Counted from the stretch's first letter, positions 11,985-24,009 are shown. The stretch: 64,000 nt of DNA from Ariolimax columbianus (GCA_036924085.1 JAVGWX010000003.1:125725474-125789473), one strand, 5' to 3'. The notes: a model not told the origin generated them from the letters alone. A program made the numbers and translations.

Positions 11985-13800
11985 ACTTTGGTGACGGGTT
12001 ATAGTGACTTCTTACATACGAGATGTACTTGAGTAAATGGACTGGCGGAGGGGGGCGAGGGGGGCTGGAGGTTTTCCTGGCTGTAGTGCAAAGTGTTGAC
12101 ATTGTTGGTTTGCTGACATTCTGCCATAGTTTACTCTGGTTCTGTAGCTTCTGCATTGCTTCTTCTGCCAATCTTCATCTGATTCTGGTCAATCCTGTAG
12201 CCAAGATACTGGAAGTTAGTGACCTGTTCTAATGTTACACCCCCGAATGTGAATTTATGTTGAATTCTTGTTTTGTCGATGGTCCTTACATTAATTTGTT
12301 TATGTTTACAATGATGTTTTAATATTCGCTGCATCTGCTTGCGGCTGCTCTAACCCCTCTGTACAGTTTGGTAGTATCACAGTATCTTAGCTCTGGGATC
12401 TTGTTCCCGCCGATTGTAAAGGGAGCGTAACTTTCGAAATTCTCATCTTTTCTAACGTTTCTAATTATGCATTCTTCAAAAATGTTAAATAGATATGGGG
12501 GGAGGATACATCCCTGCCGTCCTCACATTTGTACTTCGAACCAATCTGATGATTCACCAGATACTGTGACAGTAGCTTGTTGTTTTGATATAATGATTCG
12601 ATTAAATGGATTATATATACTTGGAGCTCCATATCTATTATGATTTTACACTATATCTGATGTTTTACGCAATCAAAGGCTTTGCTGTAAAGCATGTATA
12701 CAGATCTATTTTATGCTCTCTACATTTTTCATGGATGTTTCTCATATTAAATATGTGATATCTGGTCCATCTGTCTTTTCTGAAGCCTGCGCGCTTCATG
12801 GATTTCACATTTAAATTTTCTTTACTTTCTCTTCAATTTAATCCGTAAGAGGATATTGCAAGCGAAAAACGTGCAGTAGTTTGTGCGCAGCTGTAGGTTG
12901 CCTTTTTTGGGAGAGTAAAATAAATAGATCTCTTCCAAGCTTTTGGCTACTCTCCGCTGTGCCAGATCATGGACATCTACAGATGGCCATAGCCAGATCC
13001 TCGCGCACAGTACATGATAAATGCAAGCGCTTGACTTCTTTCCTGCCTAGATTAGTTTCGCTGGGATATTATCGCACCTCGGTGATTTTCCTTGTTTTAA
13101 CCTTTTGTTTGCAAAGTGTTCTTTGTCCAATGTGAGTTTATTTTCTCTCTGTTCTGTATTATTGTACTGGGTGCTTTGAGGTGTCTTCGTACATGTATGC
13201 GCAGTACTCCCTCGATAACAGATGGTAGTAGTCGGAACTCTCTTGTCAGTGTTCATATCTCATTAAAGGCATCACCCTCCCTGCTTTGTTGTTATAATTC
13301 TTCAATGTCTTTTTTTTAGAGATGTCCATTATGTACCTTATCGTTTCTTTTCTTATTTATCTTGTGTCTGTTATTGCACAGTTTCTATATGTTGTGCTGT
13401 TTCTCTCAACCCTTTTTCTGTAATGTTCTCTTATTTTCTATAAGCTTCAGTGTTTCTTCCGATATGTAGCTCTATCTCTTGCGAGTCACTCTGCGAATCA
13501 TGCTTTGCGGAACAGAGATTAAAATATCTATAACCTTTGTGGCCAACTTGTTCAATGCTATCTCTTCTTGGACTACTATCAACATCTCAAACTTATGTAA
13601 TACTTCGATGCTATAATCATTCGGTATCACTTTTACATCGAAACATATTGGTCGCGTACCTTTGCTTGCCCTTCTCAGTCTCATCTTGAAAACTGTAACC
13701 AGTAGTTCGTGATCCGTGTCGCAGTCCGCATATGGGAGCGTTTTTATTGACAGCACACTTGATCTCCATCTTTGTGGTATAAGGATATAATCTATGTGGT
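11985..13800 (-). mobile_element. LINE remnant B: endonuclease end to RT, decayed
   Basis: Read on the minus strand in order, with frameshifts and stops: the end of an endonuclease/linker (DHELLVTVFKMRLRRASKG, 13756-13472), an RT entry segment (KSPRCDNIPAKLI near 13050), a KAFDCVKH finger/palm segment near 12680 and a late-RT segment (FGGVTLEQVTNFQYLGYRID, near 12190). The order matches EN-RT non-LTR retrotransposons. The frame is broken at many points, so it is inactive. Confidence 0.7.
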
Positions 13801-14599
13801 TCCTGTTATTACTATCAGGTGAGGTTCACGTGAATAATGTTGACGGATGTTGTTTGAATAAAGTAGAAAACCAACTTGCTCTTCCCTCAGTCGTTCGTCT
13901 ACTGCCTTTCTGGGTCTTCCTATAATCAAGCTACAAATTACATTTCGTGGCACCGATAGTATCGATTGTTGCTGTCCGATAGGTTTCCCTTATTCGGAAT
14001 TTTCACAATCACGCCATCTTTCCATTGCTGTGGTGTATTCTCATCTCTTCATGCTTTGTTTATGATTGATAACTAGTGCGTTATAGTTATGTCGTTAGCC
14101 ATATTAAGCATCTCACCAACAATTCCATCTTCGCCAGTTGCTTTGTGGTTCTTTAAGTTCATAATGGGCCCGATAAATCTCTGCACGAGTAAAATCATCG
14201 CATCGTATGGCCATGGGAGGCCTATTTGTAGCCTTATTGAAGTCGGGAGTGGTTGCTGTTTGTTTAGCACCTTTGCAAAGTGCGCTGTCCAATTCGCATC
14301 TGTTTGGCTTCTGGAGCAACAGGTCACCCTGTTTATCTTTGATGGAGATGTTTGTAGCAGGCAGTTTATTACACAGTTGTCTTGCATTCCTCCCTGGCAG
14401 TTGGTGCTGTTACAGCCATAGGATTTAATTTTGCTATTTTTCTTTCAACGATTTTATCCCATGTGCTTTTACTCAGCCACCTTTTCTTCTGGCACTTAAT
14501 ATACCCAGCAGTTGCCGCCTCTGGCTCTTTTACTACAGTTTTCCAATTTTCCTTCAACTGTTTGGACAGTATTGACGTCCGTCATATCTGAGATATATG

Positions 14600-15010
14600 C
14601 TTCTTTTTCTTCTTCGTACGCTGTCAGACGTTAACTTTGATTTCTTCGAAGAAAGCAGCGGTCATCCTGAGGCTGTCGACACTGCCATAGAGCTTGTCTA
14701 GTATTGCCACTGGTGATGGCCCTATGTGCTTTCTCTGGTCCTCGTATGTCGGGCAATTTTGCAGTAGATGTTCAGCGGTCATTTTTCCTGTGCCACAGGT
14801 GCATTCGTCAGTGCCACCTATCTTCAGTTTATTGAATAGATGGTACCTCAGTCTGTTGTGGCCTGTGCGGAGTCTGAAGACCGCGACCTGCTGAGAGATA
14901 TGCAAAACCATTGTGTTATTCAGCTTGGTAGGCCGTTCGTATGTCATTGGATAGCCGTTTCTGTACATCGATTTTCTTGTCTCTGTTCTGGCGTTTACGT
15001 TTTTTCTAAA
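14600..15010 (-). mobile_element. RNase H LINE 3' end inserted in LINE A
   Basis: Minus-strand frame 14968-14624 reads FRLRTGHNRLRYHLFNKLKI, then ECTCGTGKMTAEHLLQNCP, then AAFFEEIKVNV and a stop. This is the C-terminal region after RNase H in I/Jockey-type LINEs. It ends in a CTGACAGCGTACGAAGAAG tail identical in kind to the one at 26250-26278. It sits exactly between the EN and linker parts of LINE A, so it is a later insertion. Confidence 0.8.
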
Positions 15011-15321
15011 TTAAGCTGCAGTGTAGGTATGCAGAGGTGTGATCACTGCTAACATCTGCTTCACGAAACGCTCTGGCGCCACGGACTAAAGAGCTAAACT
15101 TGGTGCTGATGCAAACATGATCAATCTGTTTCTTTGACTTGCCATCTGGGGTATTCCATGTTATCTTGTGCATGTCTTTGTTGGGGAAAATGGTGTTTAC
15201 CATAACAAGCTCTGCTATCTCACAGAACTCCAATAATCTTCCACCATTTTTGGTTCCGAGACCCAAAGGCATGGGTACCAAGATACTTTTGGATTCCATC
15301 GTTCGCACGGACCACATTAGC

Positions 15322-15560
15322 TTTGAAGTCGCCCATCACCACCATTCGCACTCACGACCTTTGCTTTGAAGTCATCCATCACCGCCGTTCGCACTCACGA
15401 CCTTTGCTTTGAAGTCACCCATCACCATTGTTCGCACTGCCGACCTTTACTTTGAAGTCGCCCATCACCATTGTTCGCACTGACGACCTTTACTTTGAAG
15501 TCACCCATCACCATTGTTCGCACTGACGACCTTTACTTTGAAGTCGCCCATCACCCCATA
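15322..15560 (-). repeat. 43-bp tandem repeat inside LINE endonuclease
   Basis: tttgaag recurs at 15322, 15365, 15408, 15451, 15494 and 15537. The repeated segment covers the GDFKAK motif of the endonuclease on the minus strand. 43 is not a multiple of three, so each copy shifts the frame. Confidence 0.9.
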
Positions 15561-15930
15561 CAGTATCCTACTTAGAGGTCTCATTGATGACACACAGACG
15601 TAGGTCGTAAAAGTTGTCTTTGGACGTGTCTTGCTCCTCATTTGTTGGTGCGTAACACTGCATAACAGTGAGTTTGAAGTATCTGGTTTGGTAGTAAGCG
15701 AATAGCAGCCTTTCGTTAATCGGTTCCCAGTTGAAAAGTGATTTTTCTGGATTGCGTGATATGAAGATTACCTTTCCCTCCACGTGACTGCCACCTGATC
15801 TTTCAGAGTTGATAATATGTTTTTGCTCATTTGGAAGGTATTTCTTATCTGCTCCTTTTCACCTATATACACTTACATTCAGAATGTCGAACCGATAGTT
15901 CACAATTTATCTGCAAATTCCTAATGATTT

Positions 15931-16280
15931 CCCCCCCTGTTACATGTTTCTGACAATCTAATAACCATTTCGTGTGATACATCTGGTCTCCAGATTACTG
16001 GGTTGGTTGGTCGAATAATTTCCAATTCGAGTTCTGTTTTGTTAACAGTCAATAGCTTGTTTTTACGATATTGGTTTGTTAGATTACTGCTCAACCCTTG
16101 TTTATGTGTGATTGTTTTTTGATCTGTGGCTTGTTCTGCACTGATATTAATGGCTTCATTGAGCCCCAATAAATTCACAAAGACAGGATCATTGGATTAT
16201 CAGGATGTAATTTCTTGAAAGTTCCGTTAAGAACTGTTTTTGTCAGAATATCCCATCAGAAACACACCCGCCATATTTAT
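15931..16280 (-). other. Possible upstream part of LINE A
   Basis: A minus-strand frame (16178-15921) contains RPTNPVIWRPDVSHEMVIRL without a motif I can assign. It lies directly upstream of the endonuclease and may be the LINE 5' region. Confidence 0.3.
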
Positions 16281-16281
16281 A

Positions 16282-16735
16282 AAGAGGCGTGTTCAAATGA
16301 AACCGGACCTAACTGCACCTAGTGAACATACGTACGATGCACATGATGACGTTACTTTTGATGTAAAAAGTACATACCAACCGTCAAGTTTGCAAAATTT
16401 CATTATCCTCCGACTCATAGTTTTCTCAGCAGAACGTTGAAAACATGGCTGGTGTGATACGTAATACGTCCAGAGTTGATAAGCAAGCAGTGATTCGGTT
16501 TCTAACCGCTGAAGAATATCGACCAGTTGACATTTCATCGCAGAATGCAGGCAGTGTATGGTGACAAACGTGTGTCGAAGACAACAGTAAAGAACTGGAC
16601 AACGATGTTTAAAGAAAGACGTGAGTTAACGAACGATCTTTCAAGACCAGGTCAGGAGCATATTGTTGGGTCAGAAGATGCCATCGCCAAAATGTATGCA
16701 GCAATTCGGGTGTCCGGTCGCCGGAGCTTACACTC
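16282..16735 (+). mobile_element. mariner transposon, 5' part only
   Basis: Begins with a mariner-type terminal repeat (ggcgtgttcaaatgaaaccg). Transposase starts at ATG 16445 (MAGVIRNTSRVDKQAVIRFL), shifts frame near 16525 and continues MQAVYGDKRVSKTTVKNWTT and SRPGQEHIVG. This is the N-terminal helix-turn-helix DNA-binding part. The D,D34D catalytic domain and the right end are missing. Truncated by about 16735, where an unrelated LINE 3' tail follows. Inactive. Confidence 0.88.
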
Positions 16736-16756
16736 GCCCCACTTTTGTCCCCATAA

Positions 16757-16830
16757 ATAGATGTCTTCATGTGTGCCCCAACGACCTGATGGGTTACGGG
16801 ATGAACTGAACTGAACTGAACTGAAAGGTA
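16757..16830 (+). mobile_element. LINE 3' tail ending in (TGAAC)n
   Basis: gatgtcttcatgtgtgcccc, an aa(c/g)gacct block and ggttacgggatga, ending in repeats of tgaac. The same sequence ends the RT-bearing LINE at 26820-26893, where the repeat is tgacc. This is therefore an extremely 5'-truncated copy of that family. Confidence 0.75.
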
Positions 16831-17039
16831 CCCATATACAACTGGAGCGTTTAGAAAAACACGATCGATCTCTGTACGTTTGTCGTTAGAAGCAAGTGCT
16901 CTACCACCCTAATGCTAAGACGACCGGAATAAAAATTGTTAAAGGTACATGGACATAAGTGAAGATAAATGAAGCTTATCCAGATTAATGAAATAATAAA
17001 GACGGATGAGGTCAGAGAAACGTAGTCAGATAAACATAG

Positions 17040-17375
17040 CAAAGTCATCAGATCAACGAAACGTATGAGATCAAAGACACCAGACCAAAGAAATTTATCA
17101 GGATCAAAGAAACTTATCAGACCAAAGAAATTTATCGAAGCAATGAAATGTGTCCAGATCAAAGACACACATATAAGACCAAAGCAACATGAGATCAAAG
17201 AAACTTTCATCAGATCAAAGAAACATCAGATCAAAGAAATTTATCAGCGCAAAGAAACGCATCCAGATCAAAGAAAAGTATCAGACCAAAGACACTTATC
17301 AGATCTACGAAACGTATCAAGGTAAAAGAAACTTATCAAAGCAAAGTATCTTATCCAGATCAAAGGAGGAATGTA
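17040..17375 (+). repeat. Degenerate tandem repeat, unit about 18-20 bp
   Basis: Irregular copies of agatcaaagaaacttatc. The 86-codon frame across it is a by-product. Confidence 0.85.
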
Positions 17376-18170
17376 GAGTATCTACAAGAATTCGTTCACT
17401 CTTCATATTTTCCACAATATGTATTTAATTTTCATATTACATTTTTGTGATCCTTCTACAGATTTGTCACTTGGTAATGCCATTTTCGGTTTGTTTTGCA
17501 GGTTTACCTTACTTTTCTCTTTTTGGTTTTTATTCAATGTTATGATATTATTGTTTTCCTTCTTAAGTTTACCACACTTTTAACCACATATATAACAGGA
17601 TTACATAGCTACAGTATAATAATAAAATCTACAGAACATCTCACACATCTCACACATAGGATACATGAATGTTTATCAGATAAACCAGCAATACCCGTGC
17701 AGAATATCTACCCATAAATAGAATTGCACCTTATAAAACAAACATCAGTTTACCAATTAAAGGATCTCTCCATTCACGCACCCCAACATGCCTTACATCC
17801 TCTGTTCTTATCCATCCTCTCTCACCCCCCCCCCCTTTTAACCGATGCCCCCATAATAATAAGTAATTTGTTCTTGAAAAGACAATAAAACACTGACATT
17901 TTAGTTGCAATGTTCAAAGGATAAAGATCCAAAGAAATACGCTTTCTTTATAAATTGAGGTTCCAAGAACGCTTGGTTCGCTAATTATTTAAGTTCATAT
18001 GAAATCCACCGAGCTGACTGCAAGTGACGTCTCAAAGTATCGTGTCTACGCGTTACTAAGTGACGCCAGTACTATAGAATGCTAACAATTCATGATCTTA
18101 GTTGTGAGATCAATCCACAATAATTGATAACATATTTGACACCAGTGCGCCACAAAAGATATATAAGATA
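17376..18170. other. No gene recognised
   Basis: AT-rich with a poly-C run near 17827. No motif seen. Confidence 0.4.
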
Positions 18171-18179
18171 TCAAACCTA

Positions 18180-18925
18180 GAGCACGCAAAGTATACTCAG
18201 CAGCATTTACCACTGGGAGACTCAGCAGCAACTTCAGTGCCGAAGCCAGTGCCATGAGACAAGCAGCTGAAACCCTTATAGACCATAAGGAGCAGACAGA
18301 AAAGCAAGTGGTAATTTTCACTAACGCCCTCGCAGTGTTAATGGCGCTCAAGAACCAGCACAAAAATTAACTAGGTGCTCTGGCAGACCCGCTCGAACGC
18401 CTGTCCTAGTGCTTCAAAAAAAGCAGTCTAGTGGATACCATCCCACTGCAACATTCCAGGCAACGAGGACGCAGACAGACTCGCCAGAGAGGGAGGAAAG
18501 CTGCAGCAGAGTGATACAGAAATCACATACAATGAGACAAAAGCATTCATCAAGGCAACGTACAGTGCAAAATGGAAAAAAGACCACACTGGCCACATAG
18601 AAAACGATGTCTACCATCAACTCTCCAGACGAGACCAGGTGATAATTCTCCGGCTACGCACAGGTCACTACAGACTTCGATGCCATCTGTACAACAAGTT
18701 CAAGATTGGCACTACAGACGTTTGTTGCCTGCGGTAAACATATTTTGCAGTCCTGTCCACTGTATACCGACAAAAAAAGTATCATTTGGCAACAGCTAGT
18801 GGCTTTCCACGAGAAGCTGTACGGAAGCGTACAGAGCCTTGAGTCGATTGCTGCCTTCGTTAGAGTCATTCAAGTTGAGGTCTGAAGATGAACGAGGAAG
18901 AAGAAGAAGAAGAAGAAACTTAGAG
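18180..18925 (+). mobile_element. LINE RNase H and 3' end fragment
   Basis: Frames on + read NFSAEASAMRQAAETLI, VVIFTNALAVLMAL (RNase H helix and Asp/Asn strand), then HCNIPGNEDADRLAREG (RNase H final His/Asp motif), then ILRLRTGHYRLRCHLYNKFKI, and end at about 18885 with a (GAA)n tail. Several frameshifts and stops. The segment after RNase H is the same as at 14624-14968, so these are members of one I/Jockey-like family. Confidence 0.82.
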
Positions 18926-19334
18926 CATTATGTAACTTGTTCGCTATGAGTGTCGGCCTAGAAACAAATAATACAGTATCTGTATAAAATATGCACTAAT
19001 TCATTATATAATTATCAGTATCACTATACACACATGTGAATAGCTGCAAATGTTTTGCCGTTATTTATTAATCTTCATTCCATATTATCGAAAATGCATG
19101 TTCGAAGAGACAACATAGTGACGTACTTGTTAATTATGATCTTTTTTCGTGTAACGTACAATCCTTGTGATGAAACAAGAAACGGAAACGTGTTGAACAG
19201 CTGTAATTGGTTAACTATATTATGGCAGGAATGTGTACTAGCCACAGACTGATATGATTTATATCTGCTGTAGAATATATACATATTTCAATGAACAGAA
19301 CAGAATACACAATATATCAATACATATAGTATAT
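18926..19334. other. No gene recognised
   Basis: AT-rich, no motif. Confidence 0.4.
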
Positions 19335-19560
19335 GGGGGACGGTGTGGACTAGTGGTTAAGTGACACGGGTTACAACTCTAAGGTGCTGGGTTCGCTCCT
19401 CAATCATAGCACCAGCCGTTACGCAGAAGAAGCAAATCCTTTGAATATGCAAGAGGAAGCATAAAATGAATGCCGAATCCGGATGCACTGGGCCGACATG
19501 GGTAAAATAAAAACAAAGAGCAACGTACGCCGACTTGGGGAATACAGATATAAGGAACCC
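19335..19560 (+). mobile_element. tRNA-derived SINE, copy 1
   Basis: Head has a pol III A box (gtggactagtggttaagtg) and B box-like ggttcgctcc. The body is shared with the copies at 24979, 31686 (minus) and 32791: the aagcaaa(t/c)cc block, the gcaagaggaagca block, atgccgaatccggatgcact and ggcc. It ends near a poly-C and an A-rich stretch. Confidence 0.85.
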
Positions 19561-19850
19561 CCCCCCCCCCCCCTTCCTCTCAAATAAAAAAGAAAAAAAG
19601 AAAAGAAAAGAAAAGAATACAAAAACCAAACAAACAAAAGAACAAGGTAATATACAACATGACATAATATATACTTTGTCTGGTCAACTGATCGGAAATT
19701 TAAGTAGAAATATATTGAAAGGAAGATAAACTAAATAAGCGGAAAACTTAAGGAACTAGGCTCACATTCTGCCATTACGATATAAATTATAACAATATTT
19801 AATTTCATCCCTCATTGTTTAAAAAAAATCATTTGTGGGTAAAGTACATC
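19561..19850. other. Low-complexity and AT-rich spacer
   Basis: Poly-C (19558-19573) followed by an AG/AAAG-rich run, then AT-rich DNA. Confidence 0.6.
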
Positions 19851-20010
19851 TCATCGTCTGCCGAAGACGGATGTGTCTGATCGAAAGGTGCACATATCGC
19901 ATCTAAGTCGTAAACTAGCGACACAACGCATTTCGTTTTCCTGACTACATCCTGGTACATTGCAAAACCCTGTTTAGGGCTTGGTAACAGGAGATTCAGA
20001 ACGAACGCAG
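19850..20010 (+). repeat. Dispersed repeat D2, third copy
   Basis: Same ordered blocks as 3523-3680 and 4090-4250: gacggatgtgtctgatcgaa, aggtgcacatatcgca, gtaaactagcgacacaacgc, gaacgaacgcagatgaag. It abuts the palindrome at 20011. Confidence 0.7.
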
Positions 20011-20172
20011 ATGAAGACATCTCTAAAAACGTCAACAAACAATTCAATGATAATGCGTCACATGACCTATGCAAAGTCTCGCTAGCAATGCGCTAGCGAG
20101 ACTTTGCGTAGGTCATGTGACACATTATCATTGAATTGTTTGTCGACGTTTTTAACAAAGAGATGTCTTCAT
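20011..20172. repeat. Near-perfect 162-bp palindrome
   Basis: The left arm (atgaagacatctct... to ...gtctcgctagc) and right arm (gctagcgagac... to ...agagatgtcttcat) pair over about 78 bp with few mismatches around a 5-nt loop (aatgc). It could extrude as a cruciform or fold as a long hairpin RNA. Confidence 0.93.
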
Positions 20173-20599
20173 CCCAATATAAATGTCAACAACTGTGCAT
20201 ATATTTATAACAGCCAACGATATTAGCATGGACAAATATCGTATACTTTCAAAATAAATGAAAATATGCTAATTTGAAGATACCTTTCTGTTTATTTTGT
20301 CAGGAAATATACTTTTTTTGTGTTATGTAAAATTTCGAACTTGTTAATCGCAGAATGAACACATTGTAATATTTACGGGCAAAACTAATTATAATTTCCT
20401 GGGCAATGATATAACGTCTTTTCACAGCAGAATAGGAAAAGGTCGCGATAAAAACGCATCTAATCATTAAACATCACTAGAACAAATAGTGCAGCAACCA
20501 TCATATGCAAAACGTTTCTTCGATGCAAAGCAATAATGGTGGATTTAACTTTGTTTAGCTCAAATTTGTCGTGGAAGAGATTCAGGAGTGACATGTGAA

Positions 20600-20750
20600 G
20601 GTAAACGGAGGTTGAACTCATGGAAGAAATGTAAAGGTATACGGAATTTGAGACTCATTAGAGAAATGTAAAGATATAAGGAAGTTTAGACTCAGGGGAG
20701 AAATGTAAAGGTATAAGGAAGTTGAGACTCAGGGGATAAATATAAAGATA
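20600..20750 (+). repeat. Tandem repeat, 37-bp unit, 4 copies
   Basis: Unit gagaaatgtaaaggtataag then gaagttgagactcaggg, moderately diverged. Confidence 0.9.
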
Positions 20751-22630
20751 CATTTTTTTACAGAAATAAGAAGCAGCACGGGAGGTTTGCTACATTGAAT
20801 GTCCAACATTTTTATTCTCCTCCATTGTCTTACTTTCAGAATGTTTGGACTTCATTTTCTTCAAACACACCTTTATTTAAACATGTCATATTTGCATTCA
20901 TAGCTAGAGATATTGATTTCTTTCGCTGAGTAAAACATCTGATAATCAGATCCCTTTCAGGCATATACAATATCAGCCATCATTATGATATTCACCAATA
21001 TTATATCTGCACTTTTACTGCTATTATCATCTGTAAAGTTCACGTCATATTTATTGATACCACGCCGACCGTCAATTACAATAGACTTTATAAATATCAA
21101 ATATTCACTATAAGCAAAAACTAAAAAGACGGACAGCGGTTACTTTGATTTATAAGAATACAACAATACAAAATAATATGCACCTTTGCTGCATGACTAG
21201 CTAGGCAATACGTTGTTCACTAGTGTTTCTCAAATTGTTCTTTCTCGTGCCTCCGTGTAATAATTGAAAAAAAAGTGTATTCACCTCTGTGGGCTCCATT
21301 CTACAACATTTGTTTTAACTGTCTCTTGCATGTCCTAGAAAATATGGCATATCTGCCTGGGTGGCTATGTATTCCAAGTTGAGAAGCACAGATGTAACCA
21401 ACTTGTTCACACATGCGTAATAATAGTGGGACGTTAATAATCAATAAACACAAACTTTGTTTGATTTTCTAGCATTCCAAACAGCTGTGAACAAAAATGT
21501 ACCGGACTGGACTTTGACAATGTTGTTACACCTAACAAATACAATATATTTTGTTATGCATAAACAAAACAGAACAACAACGGAAATGTTATTATTAACG
21601 AGTGATCTTTTCCTAGCATCACAAATTGTATTAATTTTGAGTCAAATTTGTTTTAGTGTTAACTTTGTGTCATGTCTTCTTTAGTGTTGAATTGAATGTT
21701 AAGCACAATTTATTCAGGCGGTGTTGTTGTAAAACTATACTGTCACAGTGACTATGTCAGAAGGTGAATCTAATTGATACAATGACAAATAAGTTCCAAA
21801 TATAACTAGCAAACATACTTTGTACAAGACGAATTTATCGCGCGTGTAAAAGTTATCATATTCCATGGCGCGTTAACGTCACAAGTAACTAAGAGTTTCA
21901 TAGTCACATTGCAGACCGTCTTCGTCTGGTTGTCACCGTCACATACTTTGTGTGCCAGATGCCCAGAAGTAGTTGAATCAAATCGATGACGTGTGACTAT
22001 TACTGCTCCATGTTTGTTACGCAGCGCAACAATTTACAATTTGGAAAAAAGTCAAGTTCGCACGTTAAAAACAACAGTTCAGAATAGCCAAGGTAAAAAA
22101 ATGTTATCATTTTCCTATGTGAAGTGCGACTGGAATTTCCAAATCATGGCTACATATCCACAAGGAATCACTCCCGTACCCGGGATGGTCAGCGAGCGGA
22201 GGCATCTCTGGTGAGAGACACGTTGTGCTTCCACTGGAATAATACGCCCATCCCTGCACCTCACCTGCACTCAATATTCCCAACATGACTCCGAGCAGCT
22301 GCAGAATGCGGAGCGAGCAAACATTGGAACACTATTTCAACTAGTGGGCTAAATACGCCGATGGATATACCAACCCAAGCATATGCAGCTTGTTTCCAGC
22401 GGATTGGATGAAAGAAGCACATATATCCAACGGCCAAAAATGTGAGACCAGCAGACCTTGAAGAATGATAAGATCACGACGAGATGCGGAAGAAGTCATG
22501 GTCATCTACTGCATCCTGACCCTCCAATAGTCCTCTCAACACTGAATTGCTGTTAGACCATGTCGTGCACGAACGAGAGAGTGAGGCTGACTTTATACAA
22601 GAACTTCCTCATTTTAATCAAATTCACCCA
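20751..22630. other. No gene recognised
   Basis: AT-rich with short frames. 22000-22210 has a less biased composition and a 73-codon frame, but no family is recognised. Confidence 0.4.
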
Positions 22631-22639
22631 GGACATCAC

Positions 22640-22870
22640 CAACATCTAATACGTGCCATTCAAAAGTCTTGAGACCACCTTGGTTTCCATTTCAAAACTA
22701 CAGATGGTCATCCCTCTCTTTATAGATTTGGTCTGCAGACGTACTTTTGATTTCTTAACCATGGTCATATCATCGGCAAACGCCAGCCCCGATATTCAAA
22801 CTGGTTTCAACTTCCAATACCCTCACTAATTTATGATGATAATCATGTTCGTCCATCATGAATCCCACTC
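22640..22870 (-). mobile_element. LINE RT fragment with catalytic FADD
   Basis: The minus strand reads GLAFADDMTMVKKSKVRLQT at about 22770-22715. FADD is the RT catalytic motif. Flanks are degenerate. Confidence 0.6.
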
Positions 22871-23259
22871 TCCGTGGAGAGATTACTGTGAAATGCGTTA
22901 GGTTCGCCAGAAGAGACAGAGTGAGAAATCCAACAGAACATGATAACAGTGCCACTAATGTCATATATAGACAGACATAGCGTGGATTGAAAATAGCGTT
23001 ACACATATGTTACAGGAAAAATGATTTTAAGACTTTAAGTCTTCCATCAACAGAAGTAGACAGAGACGATACAATGAGATTAGCACGATCTGTGGATTAA
23101 AAAAAAAAAGACATGAGCATGTAAGAATGAGTACGTGATTTGTATCTCCACATCCGCACTGGTGTGCATCGAGTCCTAAAATTGGCAGAACTGATCTAGA
23201 AATTTAAGCGGAAAGGGCTAAGTGTCCAAGGATGGGAAATGGGACAAAGCATTAATCGT

Positions 23260-23540
23260 ATCAGCACAAGGGAGGGTTTCCTTAGCTTTTTCTCGTCAAG
23301 CAATTTCTTCTGTTAGATACTTGGTCAATGGCTGGCAATGCAGTCAGTGACCATCACTGTAGTAATCTGTCATACGGTTCATGACTTCAGTATATCTTCT
23401 ATGGTTCTTCGCCAAGTTGTCATAGGTCGGCCTCTGTTGCTTTTCACCTGGAATCATAACGGTAATATTCTCAACCTGTGGCTCATCCATTCTTCAGCAC
23501 TTTGTGTACACAGTTGACACTTCAGAGGGTTGTGGTTGGA
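23260..23540 (-). mobile_element. LINE RT C-terminal fragment
   Basis: The minus strand reads SAEEWMSHRLRIL, GRPMTTWRRTIEDIL and MVTDCIAS, matching the final part of non-LTR RT proteins (GRP..TWRRT then the closing segment). Degenerate. Confidence 0.6.
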
Positions 23541-24000
23541 TTCTGTTTAGATGTTTGCTAAATACATGTGTTCTTCAGTTTCATTATATCATATTTCCTT
23601 TGCTTTGTTATGCACCATAAGACAGTTCAGCGAAAAAACAAAAACCAACAGAACATGACAAGCATTTCATAATATAATTATAGATCATAAAAAAGTTGCT
23701 GATAGAGTTTAAAGCAATGCACGTTGGATAATATTAGAAGACTTAGGAATACAAGGGAAGTAAGAATACAAGGAATACAAGTAAGAGTATCGAACGATAT
23801 ATATATATATTTGAATGGAATTATAGAAAATAGCAATTGATAGAGCTACATACGCTTACTACAGGAGTACAATGATAGTGTGTGCTTTAATCATTGCTAT
23901 TAAATATTTACATGGACAGAATTACAACAAAAACCCAGCCAAATTGCAACAGAAGAAGTGAAATTCAATATATGAAGCGAGTAATCAGCTCAATTCGTCT
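23541..24000. other. No gene recognised
   Basis: AT-rich, with an AT dinucleotide run near 23797. Confidence 0.4.
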
Positions 24001-24009
24001 AACGTCTGG

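Larger units (their letters stand above)
13830..15930 (-). mobile_element. LINE remnant A: endonuclease and start of RT, interrupted
   Basis: Minus strand in order: an AP-endonuclease start with FKLTVMQCYAPTNEEQD (about 15680), GDFKAK at the 43-bp repeat (about 15320-15550), an EN centre with LLEFCEIAELVMVNTIFPNK and KKQIDHVC (about 15150-15250), and ADVSSDHT near 15045. After an inserted segment (14600-15010) it resumes with the linker WLSKSTWDKIVERK (about 14450), RT entry NLKNHKATGEDGIVGEML (about 14110-14160), and an IPQQWKDGVIVKIPNKGNLSD-like stretch (about 13980-14040). RTE-type or a related EN-RT clade. Broken by stops. Confidence 0.75.

Noticed and set aside
17065..17428. Lys/Arg-rich + strand frames of 79-86 codons
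   Set aside because: Products of the degenerate AAAGAAAC-type tandem repeat.
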